Below are positions 55,312 to 64,000 of a stretch of DNA of 64,000 nt, in pieces (position 1 is the stretch's first letter; every line of letters starts with the position of its first letter). The translations under genes and the position numbers were made by a program. This DNA is from Catellatospora sp. KI3 (GTDB lineage Bacteria; Actinomycetota; Actinomycetes; Mycobacteriales; Micromonosporaceae), in contig NZ_JASAMB010000018.1 in the NCBI RefSeq assembly GCF_029948125.1, positions 1-64,000 of the forward strand, in the 5' to 3' direction. A model generated the notes under the pieces. The model saw nothing but the letters and a program-made list of their open reading frames with translations, was not told the origin of the DNA and searched no databases.

Positions 55312-55775
55312 GTGAGGTTCCTCGGTTCGGCTCCTCGATCAGACCATGTGCCAACCACCGTCAGCAAGTGCAGATAGTGATGCATTCTCCAAACAGGACT
55401 AGACCTACAGCAGTATCTGACGTAGGTTGGGGTCTCGAAACGGTCCTCGGTTCGGCAAATCAGGGCCCGTTGACGTCGGGGTAGTCCCCATGGCTCGCAA
55501 CCCGCGCTACCCCGGCCCACAAACCGCCGAGGCAGCTCAACCGACATCGCCCAGCTGCCTCGGCTTCTCCTACCCGGCAGTGCGAGCTCGCCTCGGGCTC
55601 GACGCGGGCAGCAGACCACACCGCCCTTCGCCGCAGGTGTGCGCCGTGCCGTATGTCGACATCGGACGGATGTTATCAGGAAGAGATCGATACATGTATT
55701 GACCATGATTTGTGTGGTTGCCATCATCACTCCGGCGGCGCGCCGCCCGCAGCCGTAACCACAGATGGAGATCCC
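55312..55775. promoter_or_regulatory. Intergenic region with hairpin and ABC-operon promoter
   Basis: 464 bp with GC below its neighbours and no convincing gene. A perfect 11-bp inverted repeat CCGAGGCAGCT/AGCTGCCTCGG spans 55527-55563 (15-nt loop). A promoter candidate has -35 TTGACC (55699-55704), 17-bp spacer and -10 CATCAT (55722-55727), overlapped by the palindrome ATACATGTAT at 55690-55699, a possible GntR operator. Short open frames occur on both strands but lack ribosome-binding sites. Confidence 0.5.
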
Positions 55776-56564
55776 ATGCTCGGCACCCGCATACGCACCA
55801 GCCTCGGAGCAGTCGCCCTGCTCCTCGTCGCCGCCACCGCCGCCTGCGGCACGACCGCGCCGGTCACCAGCATCGGCCAGGACCCGCCCGCGCTGAAGGT
55901 CGGCGCGGACATCCCCTACGTGCCCTTCGCCTTCGGTGACGGGCCGGACTACAAGGGCATGGACATGGACCTGGTACGCGAGATCGGCAGGCGCCTCGGC
56001 CGCCGCGTGGAGATCCAGAAGACCCCGTTCGACACGATCGTCCGCGACGTCGCCCAGGGCCGGTTCGACATGATCGCCGCGTCCATGGTCATCACCGAGG
56101 AGCGGAAGAAGGTGGTCGACTTCTCGCTGCCCTACTTCAACTCCGACCAGTCGATCATGGTCAAGAAGGGCTCGCTGATCACCGACGCGGCCGGCCTGAC
56201 CGACAAGCGCATCGGCGTGGTCCTCGGCGGCACCGGCGAGAAGTGGGCCAAGGCCAACGTCGCCTCGGTCGACCTGCGCACGTACGACCTGGTGGACGAC
56301 GCCTTCAAAGGGCTGGCCGCGGGCCAGCTCGACGCGGTGATCAACGACTTCCCGTCCTCGAAGTTCGCCGAGCGCAGCTACCCCACCCTGGAGGTCGCCG
56401 CGACCATCCAGACCGGCGAGTACTACGGCCTGGCCTTCAAGCAGGGCTCGCCGCTGCGCAAGGAGGTCGACCAGGCGCTGCGGGAGATGAAGGCCGACGG
56501 CACCTTCGAGCGCATCTACCGCGAGTGGTTCCAGACCGCCCCGCCGGCGAACCTGCTCAGCTGA
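55776..56564 (+). CDS. Amino-acid ABC transporter substrate-binding lipoprotein
   Basis: Extracellular solute-binding protein family 3, 262 residues. The lipoprotein signal ends at the lipobox ATAAC-G (about residue 26). Two lobes are evident: [69 protein letters not shown], then [14 protein letters not shown] and the last lobe ending WFQTAPP. These are typical of polar amino-acid binders. ATG at 55776 has GGAG five bases upstream. It is the first gene of a four-gene operon; the permease follows after 2 nt. Confidence 0.94.
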   Translation: MLGTRIRTSLGAVALLLVAATAACGTTAPVTSIGQDPPALKVGADIPYVPFAFGDGPDYKGMDMDLVREIGRRLGRRVEIQKTPFDTIVRDVAQGRFDMIAASMVITEERKKVVDFSLPYFNSDQSIMVKKGSLITDAAGLTDKRIGVVLGGTGEKWAKANVASVDLRTYDLVDDAFKGLAAGQLDAVINDFPSSKFAERSYPTLEVAATIQTGEYYGLAFKQGSPLRKEVDQALREMKADGTFERIYREWFQTAPPANLLS

Positions 56565-56566
56565 CG

Positions 56567-57304
56567 ATGGACGTCTTCTTCCGGCAGTACTTCGACCTCG
56601 GGGTCATGTGGACCCACTTCCCCAAGGTCCTGGCCGGGTTCTGGATCACCGTGGAGCTGTCGCTGATCGCGGGCGCGCTGTCGATGGTCTGGGGGCTCGC
56701 ACTGGCCCTGGTCCGCGGCAGCCGCGCCCGCGCGCTGGCGCCCGCGCGGGTGCTCACCGTCGCGTACATCGACGTGTTCCGGGGCATCCCGCTGCTGCTG
56801 GTGGTCCTGGTGATCTCGGGCAGCCTGCCGTTCATCGAATTCCTACCCCGGTGGGTGCGGGCACCCGAGCTGTTCGGCCAGCCGGACGTCTTCTGGTTCG
56901 GGGCGGCGGCGCTGACCGTCACCTACGGCGCGTACCTGGCCGAGGTCTTCCGGGCGGGGTTGGAGGCCGTGCCGCGCGGTCAGCTGGAGGCGTCGCGGTC
57001 GCTGGGCATGAGCCACAGCGAGGCGATGCGGCACGTGGTGCTGCCGCAGGCGGTCCGCAGTGTGGTCCCGCCGCTGCTCAACGACTTCATCGCGCTGATG
57101 AAGGACACCTCGCTGGTGCAGGTGATCGGCATCGTCGAGGTGGTCCGGGCGGGGCGCGAGGTGCAGGGCGAGACGTTCAACAGCAGCGCGCTGACCCTGG
57201 GCGCGCTGCTGTTCCTGGTGGTCACGCTGCCGCTGGCCCGGTTCGTGGACCGGAGCATGGCCCGCAACCGCCCGGCCGGCGCGTCCACCGGGGGGCCGGC
57301 ATGA
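56567..57304 (+). CDS. Polar amino-acid ABC transporter permease
   Basis: HisM/GlnP-type permease of 245 residues with about five helices ([70 protein letters not shown]-terminal [18 protein letters not shown]). The ATPase-coupling EAA loop reads [38 protein letters not shown] at 56567 follows the binding-protein stop by 2 nt, and its own stop overlaps the ATPase start (ATGA). A single permease gene implies a homodimer. Confidence 0.95.
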   Translation: MDVFFRQYFDLGVMWTHFPKVLAGFWITVELSLIAGALSMVWGLALALVRGSRARALAPARVLTVAYIDVFRGIPLLLVVLVISGSLPFIEFLPRWVRAPELFGQPDVFWFGAAALTVTYGAYLAEVFRAGLEAVPRGQLEASRSLGMSHSEAMRHVVLPQAVRSVVPPLLNDFIALMKDTSLVQVIGIVEVVRAGREVQGETFNSSALTLGALLFLVVTLPLARFVDRSMARNRPAGASTGGPA

Positions 57305-58041
57305 GCCCCAAGCTGCGCATCGAAGGCCTGCAGAAGCGGTACGGCCGGCTGCACGTGCTCCGCGGCGTGGACCTGACCGTCCCCGCCGGGGCGGTGATCT
57401 CCGTGATCGGTCCGAGCGGCTCGGGCAAGAGCACCCTGCTGCGCTGCGTCAACCGGCTGGAGGAGGCCGACGGCGGCGACATCCTGCTCGACGGCCAGTC
57501 GATCCGCGAGCTGCGCGGACCGGCCCTGGACCTGGTACGCCGCCGCATCGGCATGGTGTTCCAGCAGTTCAACCTCTTCCCGCACCGGACCGTGCTGGAC
57601 AACGTGGTGCTGGCCCAGCAGGTCGTCAACCGGACCGGCCGCGACGAGGCGGTCGCGGCCGCCACCGACCTGCTGCGCCAGGTCGGCCTGACCGAGAAGC
57701 TGGACGAGTACCCGGGCCGGCTCTCCGGCGGGCAGCAGCAGCGCGTCGCGATCGCCCGCGCGCTGGCCATGCGCCCCGAGGTGATGCTCTTCGACGAGGT
57801 CACCAGCGCGCTGGACCCGGAGCTGGTCACCGACGTGCTCGACGTGATGCGGGAACTCGCCCGGCAGGGCATGACCATGCTCGTGGTCACGCACGAGATG
57901 TCGTTCGCCCGCGACGTCTCCGACGAAGTGCTGTTCATGGACGGCGGGGTGGTGGTCGAGCGGGGCGACCCGGCGACCGTCTTCACCGCCCCCGCGCAGG
58001 AGCGCACCGCCCGCTTCCTCGACCGCATCCTCAACCCATGA
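57301..58041 (+). CDS. Polar amino-acid ABC transporter ATPase
   Basis: GlnQ/HisP-type ATPase of 246 residues: Walker [10 protein letters not shown] near residue 38, Q-loop [13 protein letters not shown], signature [15 protein letters not shown], Walker [16 protein letters not shown] and H-loop [12 protein letters not shown]. It powers import by the adjacent permease and lipoprotein. ATG overlaps are present at both ends, so the operon is translationally coupled into the oxidoreductase gene. Confidence 0.96.
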   Translation: MSPKLRIEGLQKRYGRLHVLRGVDLTVPAGAVISVIGPSGSGKSTLLRCVNRLEEADGGDILLDGQSIRELRGPALDLVRRRIGMVFQQFNLFPHRTVLDNVVLAQQVVNRTGRDEAVAAATDLLRQVGLTEKLDEYPGRLSGGQQQRVAIARALAMRPEVMLFDEVTSALDPELVTDVLDVMRELARQGMTMLVVTHEMSFARDVSDEVLFMDGGVVVERGDPATVFTAPAQERTARFLDRILNP

Positions 58042-59165
58042 CGGACCTGCTGGTCATCGGCGGTGGCGTGACGGGGGCCGCGACCGCGCTGGCCGCGGCC
58101 GCCCGCGGGCTGCGTACCGTGCTGGTCGAGCGGTTCCCGCCCGGCCACCGGTACGGCAGCTCCGCCGGGCCGTCCCGGATCATCCGGCTGGCCTACGACG
58201 ACCCCGGCTACATCACGCTGGTCCGCGACGCCGACCGCCGGTGGCGCGACCTGCAGCAGAGCACGGGGGTACGGCTGGTCACCCGCACCGGCGGGCTGGA
58301 CTTCGGCCCCGCCGGGCTGCCGTCCCTGCGCGCCACGGCGGCGGCGATGGCGTCGGCGGGCGTCCCGTTCACCACCCTCACCGGCGCCGAGCTGGCGGAG
58401 CGCTTCCCGCAGCTGCGCCCCGACCCGGGCATGGAGGGTCTCTACCAGCCCGACGCCGGTGTGCTGCACGCCGACGACTGCGTGGCGACCCTGCTCGCCG
58501 AGGCCGCCCGGCACGGCGCGGTGATCCGGCACGGCGCCCGCGCCCGCGACCTGCGGCCCGACGGCGACGGCGTGTCGGCGACCGTCGACGGGCAGCGGCT
58601 GCGCGCCGCCGCGGCCGTGGTCGCGGCCGGTTCCTGGGTGAACGACGTGCTCGGCGGCACGGGTGTCGCGCTGCCGGTGACGGTGACCCGCGAGCAGGTC
58701 GGCTACTACGAGGTGACCGGGGTGGACTACACCCCGGCCCGCTTCCCGGTGACGATCGAGCACCAGGCGGCGCGGCCGTACATGATCTCGATGTTCCCGG
58801 AGCTCGTGCCCGGCGGCGGAATCAAGCTGATGCGGGACAAGACCGGACCGGAGATCACCCCCGAGGACCTGTCCGGCGAGCCGGACCAGGCAGGGCTGGA
58901 CCTGCTCACCGCGCACGCCCGGCGGCGGCTGCACGGCCTCGGCCCGCTGCTGCACGCCGAGACCTGCCGGTACACCATGACCCCCGACGCCGACTTCATC
59001 CTGGACCTGCTGCCCGGCCGGCCCCGGATCGCCGTCGCGTCGGCCTGCTCGGGCCACGGCTTCAAGTTCGCCCCGACCCTCGGCGAGATCATGGTCGACC
59101 TGGCGACCACCGCAACGACCCCCCACAACCTCCACCCCTTCCGCCTGGACCGCCTGGACCGGTGA
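58038..59165 (+). CDS. Sarcosine-oxidase-like FAD-dependent amine oxidoreductase
   Basis: DAO-superfamily flavoenzyme of 375 residues. The dinucleotide motif [19 protein letters not shown] lies at residues 6-24. The segment [13 protein letters not shown] matches the monomeric sarcosine oxidase/N-methyltryptophan oxidase group, as does [14 protein letters not shown], whose Cys corresponds to the covalent FAD attachment site; SGHGFKFAP is the C-terminal flavin contact. It should oxidise an N-methylated or other amino acid imported by the ABC system it overlaps (ATGA). Substrate is not predictable from sequence alone. Confidence 0.9.
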   Translation: MTDLLVIGGGVTGAATALAAAARGLRTVLVERFPPGHRYGSSAGPSRIIRLAYDDPGYITLVRDADRRWRDLQQSTGVRLVTRTGGLDFGPAGLPSLRATAAAMASAGVPFTTLTGAELAERFPQLRPDPGMEGLYQPDAGVLHADDCVATLLAEAARHGAVIRHGARARDLRPDGDGVSATVDGQRLRAAAAVVAAGSWVNDVLGGTGVALPVTVTREQVGYYEVTGVDYTPARFPVTIEHQAARPYMISMFPELVPGGGIKLMRDKTGPEITPEDLSGEPDQAGLDLLTAHARRRLHGLGPLLHAETCRYTMTPDADFILDLLPGRPRIAVASACSGHGFKFAPTLGEIMVDLATTATTPHNLHPFRLDRLDR

Positions 59166-59166
59166 C

Positions 59167-59234
59167 GGCTGCGGTTTCGGGGAAAGTGCACGAATCCGGG
59201 CCAAGATTCCAGCACTCTCCCCGAAACTGCAGCC
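59167..59234. repeat. Family-1 palindromic repeat, copy c
   Basis: A long imperfect hairpin: GGCTGC, GTTTCGGGGA and GTGC on the left are matched by GCAC, TCCCCGAAAC and GCAGCC on the right. It begins 2 nt after the oxidoreductase stop and lies between convergent genes, like copy b at 1762-1828. Confidence 0.75.
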
Positions 59235-59267
59235 AAGCCCGCGACCCGCGGCCCGCAGGCCCGCGGC

Positions 59268-60704
59268 TCAGTCGCGGCGGAGGAGGCGGGTCGCGGCGGC
59301 GGCCACGGTGGTGGCGAGGATCCAGCCGCTGAGGATGAGGGCGTACGCGAGCCACGTCAGCGGGGGCCGGGGGTGGAACGCCTGCTCCTGACCGAAGTCG
59401 ATCAGGGGCATGAGCAGGTCGGTCGTGTACACGAACGGGTTGAACCCCGGCGCCTCGGCGGGCACCTTCGCCACCGGCGGGTGCAGCGCGAACGCGACCG
59501 TGCCGACCGTGGCCAGCAGGGCCAGGGCCACGACCGCGCGGCGCGGCCGGTAGCCGTACCCGATGAGCAGGTCCTGGGCGTGTCCCCACAGCCGTCCCAG
59601 CACGCCCAGCGTGCCCCGGCGGTGGCGCTGGTTGGCCAGGGCGACGGCGCGGGCGTCCGGCTCGTGCCCGGCCCGCCGGTATACCGCCGCCAGCTGCTCG
59701 TACGGCTGTGGCTGGTACCCGTCGGGGTCGCGGCGCAGCCACGGCAGCCGCCCGACGCCCAGGTGCCGCCCGGACAGGATCTCGTAGCTCGCCCCGGTCA
59801 GGCGCAGCCGCCGGGGCCAGGTGGCCGGGTCGTCGCGCAGCACCCCGAGGCGCGCGTTGCGCAGGTCCACGTCGCCGTCGACCGGACCGGTGGTCAGCAT
59901 GGTCAGCTCGCGGGTCTCCAGGTGGCGCAGGTCGATCAGCGGCTGCGCGTCGCCGGCCAGGGACGCGCCGTCGAAGCACAGCCGACTGCGGATCTGGGCG
60001 TACGACATCCGCACCGCCCCCTGGACCGTGAACCCGTCGCACAGGTTCGCCACCGCGCCGACCTTCAGATCCGGGGCGAACAGCGCCTTGCCGCCCGGGT
60101 TGAGCAGTGTGGCGCCCTCCCAGCGCAGCGCCCCGCCGATCTCGGCGTCGTTGAGCCGCAGCTCGCCGTGGCAGACGAATCCGCCCTGGGCCAGGATGTC
60201 CACGCCGACGTGCAGCCGGGTGCCGGACAGCGCCAGCTCGCGGTCGGACAGCTGGGCGCGGTTGAGGATCAGCGAGCCGTCGATCCGCGCCCCGATCAGG
60301 TGGACCGTCGCGCTGCTGTGGCTGTCGCGCAGGTTGAGCGTGCCCGCGAACACGGCGTACGACGCGACGATGCCGGGGAAGCGGCAGCCCTGCAGGTCGA
60401 GGTGGCGCAGGCTGGCCCCGTAGCAGCGGATCCGGTCGGTGAAGACGCAGTTCTGCAGGGTGACCGAGGTGTCGACCTGGCTGTGGTCGAGGTCGAGCGG
60501 GCCGTTGATCCGGGCGCCGGTCAGCCGCAGCCGGGCCAGCCGCGACGGCTCGCCCGCGAGCCCGCCCAGCAGCAGCCCCCGCAGCACCTCGGCGCGTACG
60601 TCCCGGTCCTCGGCTCCGCTCAGGTCCACCACCGCCCCGGCGCGGAACCCCTCGACGACACCCTGCTCGACGGCGCTCAACGGTTCAGGCAACACACCAC
60701 CCAT
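59268..60704 (-). CDS. Membrane protein with pentapeptide-like repeats
   Basis: Protein of 478 residues. Residues 55-300 are a right-handed-helix type repeat region with short [ALS]-x-[LF] strands (LARLRLTGARINGPLDLDHSQV, HLIGARIDGSLILNRAQL, GELRLNDAEIGGALRWEGATL). A linker follows, then two membrane helices near the end (AVVALALLATVGTVAFAL and WLAYALILSGWILATTVAAAATRL). Homologues are often labelled membrane-associated oxidoreductase without evidence; no redox motif is seen. ATG at 60704 has GGGAG 8 nt upstream; GTG at 60713 is possible. Confidence 0.85.
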   Translation of the reverse strand: MGGVLPEPLSAVEQGVVEGFRAGAVVDLSGAEDRDVRAEVLRGLLLGGLAGEPSRLARLRLTGARINGPLDLDHSQVDTSVTLQNCVFTDRIRCYGASLRHLDLQGCRFPGIVASYAVFAGTLNLRDSHSSATVHLIGARIDGSLILNRAQLSDRELALSGTRLHVGVDILAQGGFVCHGELRLNDAEIGGALRWEGATLLNPGGKALFAPDLKVGAVANLCDGFTVQGAVRMSYAQIRSRLCFDGASLAGDAQPLIDLRHLETRELTMLTTGPVDGDVDLRNARLGVLRDDPATWPRRLRLTGASYEILSGRHLGVGRLPWLRRDPDGYQPQPYEQLAAVYRRAGHEPDARAVALANQRHRRGTLGVLGRLWGHAQDLLIGYGYRPRRAVVALALLATVGTVAFALHPPVAKVPAEAPGFNPFVYTTDLLMPLIDFGQEQAFHPRPPLTWLAYALILSGWILATTVAAAATRLLRRD

Positions 60705-60769
60705 TGTGGACACTCCCGTCCACCCCGCCGCACTCCGCCCCGCAGCTCAGCCCCCGCCCCGCTCCGCAG

Positions 60770-60822
60770 GTTAGGAAGGGGCCCTTCTACATCGGATTGC
60801 GATAAGAAGGGTCCCTTCCTTT
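60770..60822 (-). repeat. Family-4 double-palindrome element, copy 4
   Basis: The same 53-bp element in minus orientation (on the minus strand AAAGGAAGGGACCC to GGGGCCCTTCCTAAC). It starts 5 nt after the stop of the minus-strand peptidase gene at 60828, keeping the family's orientation relative to its upstream gene. Confidence 0.85.
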
Positions 60823-60827
60823 CGCCG

Positions 60828-62534
60828 TCAGCGGCGGCGGGCGCGACGCGTGCGCAGGAGCAGGTAGAGCGGGACGGCGAAGACGGCCGCGCCGACGCCG
60901 CTGCACGTGAGGATCGTCCAGTCCGCCGACTCCAGCGTGTCGGCGGTCAGCATGTACCCCGCGAAGAGCAGCACGATCAGCGCGAAGAAGCCCGACAGCA
61001 GCCCGAGCAGCACCATGCCGACGATCTCCAGCCCGTTGCGGCCGCTGCCGACCGGGGCCGCGGCCGCCTGGCCGCGCGACTTCTGCCGGGTGTCCGGCTG
61101 CGGGATCGACTCCGGGTCGCGCGCGGGCATCGCGATGTGCAGCGAGGGGTGCACCGCCTGGTCGAGCACGCTCAGGCCCGGCCCGGACAGATGCCACAGG
61201 GTCGGCTCCAGGTGTACGACGATGCCGTCGTGCCCGACCAGCCGCCGCGCCCCGTCCGGCCAGGTCAGCATCGCGGCGCACGCGGCGTACCGGACCGTCT
61301 GGAAGCTCTCCGGCTGGACCACGCTGACCGCGTCCGCGCCGACCATGAGCGCGTACTGCGGGTCCTCGCGGTAGAGGTAGCGGGTGCCGGCGGCGACCGT
61401 GGCCGAGGTGGTCGGGGCCTCGGTGAACCCGGCCCAGTCGGCCTGCCCCCGCGCCGGGGTCTGCAGCAGCGCCGTGGCGGCCGCCTCGACCGCGACCGCG
61501 CGCACGTCGTCCAGCGTCGTCGCGGTGATCTCGGCGCGCAGCTGCTCGATGCCGCTCAGCGGCTGCCCGGTGAGCAGGTTCAGCGCGTGTCCGGGCAGCC
61601 GGGCCGCCTCGACCTCCGGGTGGGTCAGGCTCTCCAGCGTCTTGGTACGCACCGACGCCAGGTCGTGCTCCTCGATCCGGCCCAGGCGCATCCGTGCCAG
61701 CACGTCGATGAACCCGCCGAGCACCGCCCCCTGCTTCTCCGGCAGCGCGTCGGCGTACGCCGAGACGGTGGCGTAGCCGTCGCCGCGCGGGTCGTACGAG
61801 GTGGAGGCGGTGTAGGAGAAGCCGCCCTCCTGCCGCAGCTCGCGGTAGAGCGCGCGCTCCAGCACGTCGGCGTACATCCGGGCGGGCGTGCTGCGGCGGA
61901 CCACCGCGGTGTGCAGCACGCTGGCGTCGTCGCCGCAGAAGTAGGCGGGCGTGGCCGGCAGCGCCGAGGTCGCGGCGGGCAGCGGGCGGCGTACCCCGCC
62001 GGGCAGGTCCAGCCGCAGCCCGGCCGGCACTCCGTTGCCCGCGATCCACAGCACGGCGTTGTCGCGGGTGAAGTAGGTGTCGACCCAGGACCGCAGGTCC
62101 TCCGGGCGCAGCCGGAACAGGCCCCACTCGGGGTAGCCGGGCAGGCCGTAGCCCTGCGCGCCGTAGCGCCACAGCGGCATCGACGGGTAGCCGCCCCGGC
62201 TGCGGGCCTCGGTCCGCAGGATCTCCTTCTCGGTGTCCAGCCGGTGCATCGGCAGGTTGCGCAGCCCGGCGCAGACCTTGCCGAGGTACGTGACCACGTC
62301 GGCCTCGCTGCCCTGCATGTGGAAGTGGGTGTAGACCGACGCGGTCGCCCCGTTGTAGTGGTAGTCGGACAGGCCGCTGTCGTGCAGCGCCAGGTGCTCG
62401 ACCAGGTGCGTGATGCCGTGCGTGGGCAGCGTCTCGTCGGCCTGGCCGACCCGGAAGACCAGCCCGACGTTCATCGGGCCGGCCGTCGGCGCGACCAGCG
62501 TGGGGACCCCGTCGACCTCGGTGGTGTACAGCAC
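60828..62534 (-). CDS. M16-family peptidase-like protein with C-terminal membrane anchor
   Basis: Protein of 568 residues. Residues 1-200 form an M16 domain with the inverted zinc motif H43-L-V-E46-H47 (THLVEHLALHD) and a downstream Glu in EKEILRTEA (residues 102-110). Residues 200-400 form a second M16-like half. About 60 further residues are linker (RQKSRGQAAAAPVG), then two membrane helices (IVGMVLLGLLSGFFALIVLLFAGYML and GVGAAVFAVPLYLLL) and an Arg-rich end. Short length (M16 enzymes are usually 400-450 plus partner) and a membrane tail are unusual. GTG at 62534 follows the upstream stop by 3 nt. Confidence 0.85.
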   Translation of the reverse strand: MLYTTEVDGVPTLVAPTAGPMNVGLVFRVGQADETLPTHGITHLVEHLALHDSGLSDYHYNGATASVYTHFHMQGSEADVVTYLGKVCAGLRNLPMHRLDTEKEILRTEARSRGGYPSMPLWRYGAQGYGLPGYPEWGLFRLRPEDLRSWVDTYFTRDNAVLWIAGNGVPAGLRLDLPGGVRRPLPAATSALPATPAYFCGDDASVLHTAVVRRSTPARMYADVLERALYRELRQEGGFSYTASTSYDPRGDGYATVSAYADALPEKQGAVLGGFIDVLARMRLGRIEEHDLASVRTKTLESLTHPEVEAARLPGHALNLLTGQPLSGIEQLRAEITATTLDDVRAVAVEAAATALLQTPARGQADWAGFTEAPTTSATVAAGTRYLYREDPQYALMVGADAVSVVQPESFQTVRYAACAAMLTWPDGARRLVGHDGIVVHLEPTLWHLSGPGLSVLDQAVHPSLHIAMPARDPESIPQPDTRQKSRGQAAAAPVGSGRNGLEIVGMVLLGLLSGFFALIVLLFAGYMLTADTLESADWTILTCSGVGAAVFAVPLYLLLRTRRARRR

Positions 62535-62537
62535 GGG

Positions 62538-63485
62538 TCAGCCCTTCCTCAGCGCGATCGCGCGGTGCTTGGTGAACGACTCGGTCGCCGTGGCGCCGAA
62601 GTGGGACCAGGGGAAGTCACTGGCCAGTCCACCCAGCGCCCGGAAGTGCGGCGCGGCGAGGTCGTGCCGCTCGCCCAGGCAGAACAGCGCGGCGAACAGG
62701 CTGTGCGCGGTGACCCAGCCGTAGACGTTGCGGAACGACGGGTGCAGCACGGAGCGCTGCGCGGCCGCGTACAGCTCGTTGACGACCTCGGGCCGCTGCC
62801 AGAAGCGGCGCCGCTCGTCCCCCTCGGTCCACACGAACTGCTCGTAGTGCGCCTCGGCGATCAGCGTCGCGTTGATCGCGCCCTCCGGCGCGGCGGCGGC
62901 CCGTTCGCGCACGAACGTCCAGACCGTCTCCCAGCTGCCGCCCCACTTGGGGTAGATCTGGTTGAGGTACGCGACCTGCGCCCGGTACGAGTGCGGGTCG
63001 TGCTTGGCCACCTGGTCGTAGCGGCGGCGCGCCTCGGCCAGGCCGGTGCTCAGCCCCATCCCGTTCTTGATCCGGAAGATCCACGCGGCGGTGTGCTGCG
63101 GCTCCAGCGCGGTCACGTCGATGAGCAGCTGCTCGCCGTTGCACAGGTGCTCGCGCATGCGCGCGAACTGCTCCCGGCTGACGTGCTTGGCGAGCTTGCT
63201 GCTGCGCGCGTCCCAGGCCAGCTCCAGGCAGCGGGCGCCAAGCAGGAACTCCGGCAGGGTCGACGCCTCCTCCTCGGCGGCGGCCCTGGCCAGCATCACC
63301 TCGGCGCCGGGCACCTCTCCGACGCCCACCGCGAGCATGACCATGTCGTCGGTGCCGGGGCGGCTGTCGAAGTGCCGGGCGACGGCCGGCCAGTCGCCGG
63401 CGCGCGCGGCCGCCTTGATCGAGGCGAGCTGGGGGTACGCCGACTCGGGCCGGAAGTCGGGCGGGCTGTGCAGGGGGGTGGTCAC
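62538..63485 (-). CDS. Alpha-helical protein of unknown function
   Basis: Cytosolic protein of about 315 residues with TPR-like helical pairs (SIKAAARAGDWPAVARHFDSRPG; WIFRIKNGMGLSTGLAEARRRYDQVAKHDPHSYRAQVAYLNQIYPKWGG described in pieces). Trp and His are frequent in the middle (KWGGSWETVWTFV). No catalytic motif was recognised. GTG at 63485 is chosen because AGGA lies 8 nt upstream; ATG at 63494 would add three residues and overlap it. It is directly followed by the M16 gene and is likely co-transcribed with it, suggesting a functional link. Confidence 0.78.
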   Translation of the reverse strand: MTTPLHSPPDFRPESAYPQLASIKAAARAGDWPAVARHFDSRPGTDDMVMLAVGVGEVPGAEVMLARAAAEEEASTLPEFLLGARCLELAWDARSSKLAKHVSREQFARMREHLCNGEQLLIDVTALEPQHTAAWIFRIKNGMGLSTGLAEARRRYDQVAKHDPHSYRAQVAYLNQIYPKWGGSWETVWTFVRERAAAAPEGAINATLIAEAHYEQFVWTEGDERRRFWQRPEVVNELYAAAQRSVLHPSFRNVYGWVTAHSLFAALFCLGERHDLAAPHFRALGGLASDFPWSHFGATATESFTKHRAIALRKG

Positions 63486-63586
63486 CCGGCGCATCCTAGG
63501 TCAGTGTCGACCTTGGCGCAGCCCCGTATGCGCTGCTCATCGGCCATCCGGCCGCCGAAGCGGGCCGGACGGCCGAGCGCTCGGGC

Positions 63587-64000
63587 TCAGTCCGACAGGA
63601 CGAACTGACCGTTCTCGACGGTCACCTTCTTGGCCGCCAGCGGGAGGGTGGCGGGCCCGTTGAGCACGCTGCCGTCCTCGGCGGAGAACTTGCTGCCGTG
63701 GCAGGGGCAGGCGATCTGGTTGCCCGCCACCGAGCCGACCTGGCACTGGCGGTGCGTGCAGACCGAGGTGAACGCCTTGTAGACGCCCTGCTGGGGCTGC
63801 ACCACGACGACCTGCGCGGTCTCGTACACCTTGCCGCCGTCCACCGGCACGTCCGTCACCGGACCGAGCAACACCGGGCTGGCGGCCGCCGACTGGCCCG
63901 CCTCGGGCGGCCCGGCCGCGCCGCCGCACGCGGCGCTCACCGCGCCCAGCCCGGCTCCGCACACCCCGGCCAGCAGCACCCGCCGCGTCGCGTGGTCGAC
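63587..64000 (-). CDS. Rieske 2Fe-2S lipoprotein, 5' end outside window
   Basis: Partial gene: the frame remains open to the window edge, and 138 residues are visible. The N-terminal part has TRRVLLAG followed by a hydrophobic stretch and AAC-G, matching a twin-arginine signal combined with a lipobox. The Rieske domain has CTHRQC and CPCHGSKFSAEDGSVLNGPA, i.e. both Cys-His pairs for the 2Fe-2S cluster. Small exported Rieske proteins of this type are found in actinobacteria, but their redox partner is unknown. Confidence 0.9.
   Translation of the reverse strand, partial: VDHATRRVLLAGVCGAGLGAVSAACGGAAGPPEAGQSAAASPVLLGPVTDVPVDGGKVYETAQVVVVQPQQGVYKAFTSVCTHRQCQVGSVAGNQIACPCHGSKFSAEDGSVLNGPATLPLAAKKVTVENGQFVLSD

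Noticed and set aside
55302-55730. Possible 142- or 91-residue proteins upstream of the ABC operon
   Set aside because: Neither has a ribosome-binding site or recognisable domain. One is antisense to the promoter region and overlaps the GntR start. Left as intergenic.
59268-60704. Oxidoreductase function for the pentapeptide-like membrane protein
   Set aside because: No nucleotide, flavin, haem or iron-sulfur motif is present; that label on homologues is unsupported.
59373-63608. A 1411-codon plus-strand frame across the pentapeptide-like, M16 and hypothetical genes
   Set aside because: It is the complement of three minus-strand genes with good ribosome-binding sites and domains; composition is Arg/Gly/Val/His-rich and featureless.

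Overview
The window is a high-GC (about 70 percent or more) chromosomal segment of an actinobacterium. GTG and TTG starts are frequent. A mycothiol-dependent nitroreductase homologue, a GlbO-type truncated haemoglobin and a secreted CBM-FnIII-GH18 chitinase point to the Actinomycetota. The set of genes and dispersed 3'-end palindromes looks most like Micromonosporaceae; that family-level placement is an inference from gene content.

Layout. 0-13.6 kb holds housekeeping and hydrolytic genes: chitinase, small membrane and secreted proteins, rpiB, a DUF1015 protein, an Rv2466c-like oxidoreductase, aminopeptidase N, an acyltransferase-3/SGNH membrane protein and a DUF5130 protein. 13.6-25.6 kb is the main catabolic locus: a twelve-gene minus-strand operon that encodes every expected enzymatic step from tryptophan through kynurenine, 3-hydroxyanthranilate and 2-aminomuconate to pyruvate and acetyl-CoA, with a divergent Lrp/AsnC regulator. 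Nine of its eleven junctions are overlapping stop/start codons. The other two are the only gaps, and each holds a copy of the same ~58-60 bp repeat.

25.6-36 kb carries a sortase with a candidate substrate, an HNH endonuclease, MscS, an MFS exporter with glbO, a secreted beta-propeller, a YbjN protein, a thioesterase and the ABC-F factor EttA. 36-40 kb is a trehalose locus: otsA overlaps an otsB fused to a GH15 glycosidase. 40-53 kb has an archaeal-type AAA ATPase behind a near-perfect 37-bp palindrome, siroheme/cobalamin genes (cysG-type, cobT, cobQ) with a coupled P-loop kinase, a bifunctional PBP, a GNAT acetyltransferase, SURF1, an M20 dipeptidase and two tandem-repeat tracts.

53-64 kb has SSB, a probably leaderless alpha/beta hydrolase, tRNA-Arg(TCT) followed by an orphan small GntR regulator, a polar amino-acid ABC transporter operon ending in a sarcosine-oxidase-like flavoenzyme, a membrane protein of the pentapeptide-repeat type, an M16-like peptidase, a hypothetical protein and a Rieske lipoprotein cut by the window end.

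The most unusual feature is non-coding: four families of short palindromic repeats placed mostly at gene 3' ends. One four-copy family always sits 0-14 nt after a stop codon in the same orientation. No transposase, integrase, CRISPR array or rRNA gene was seen.
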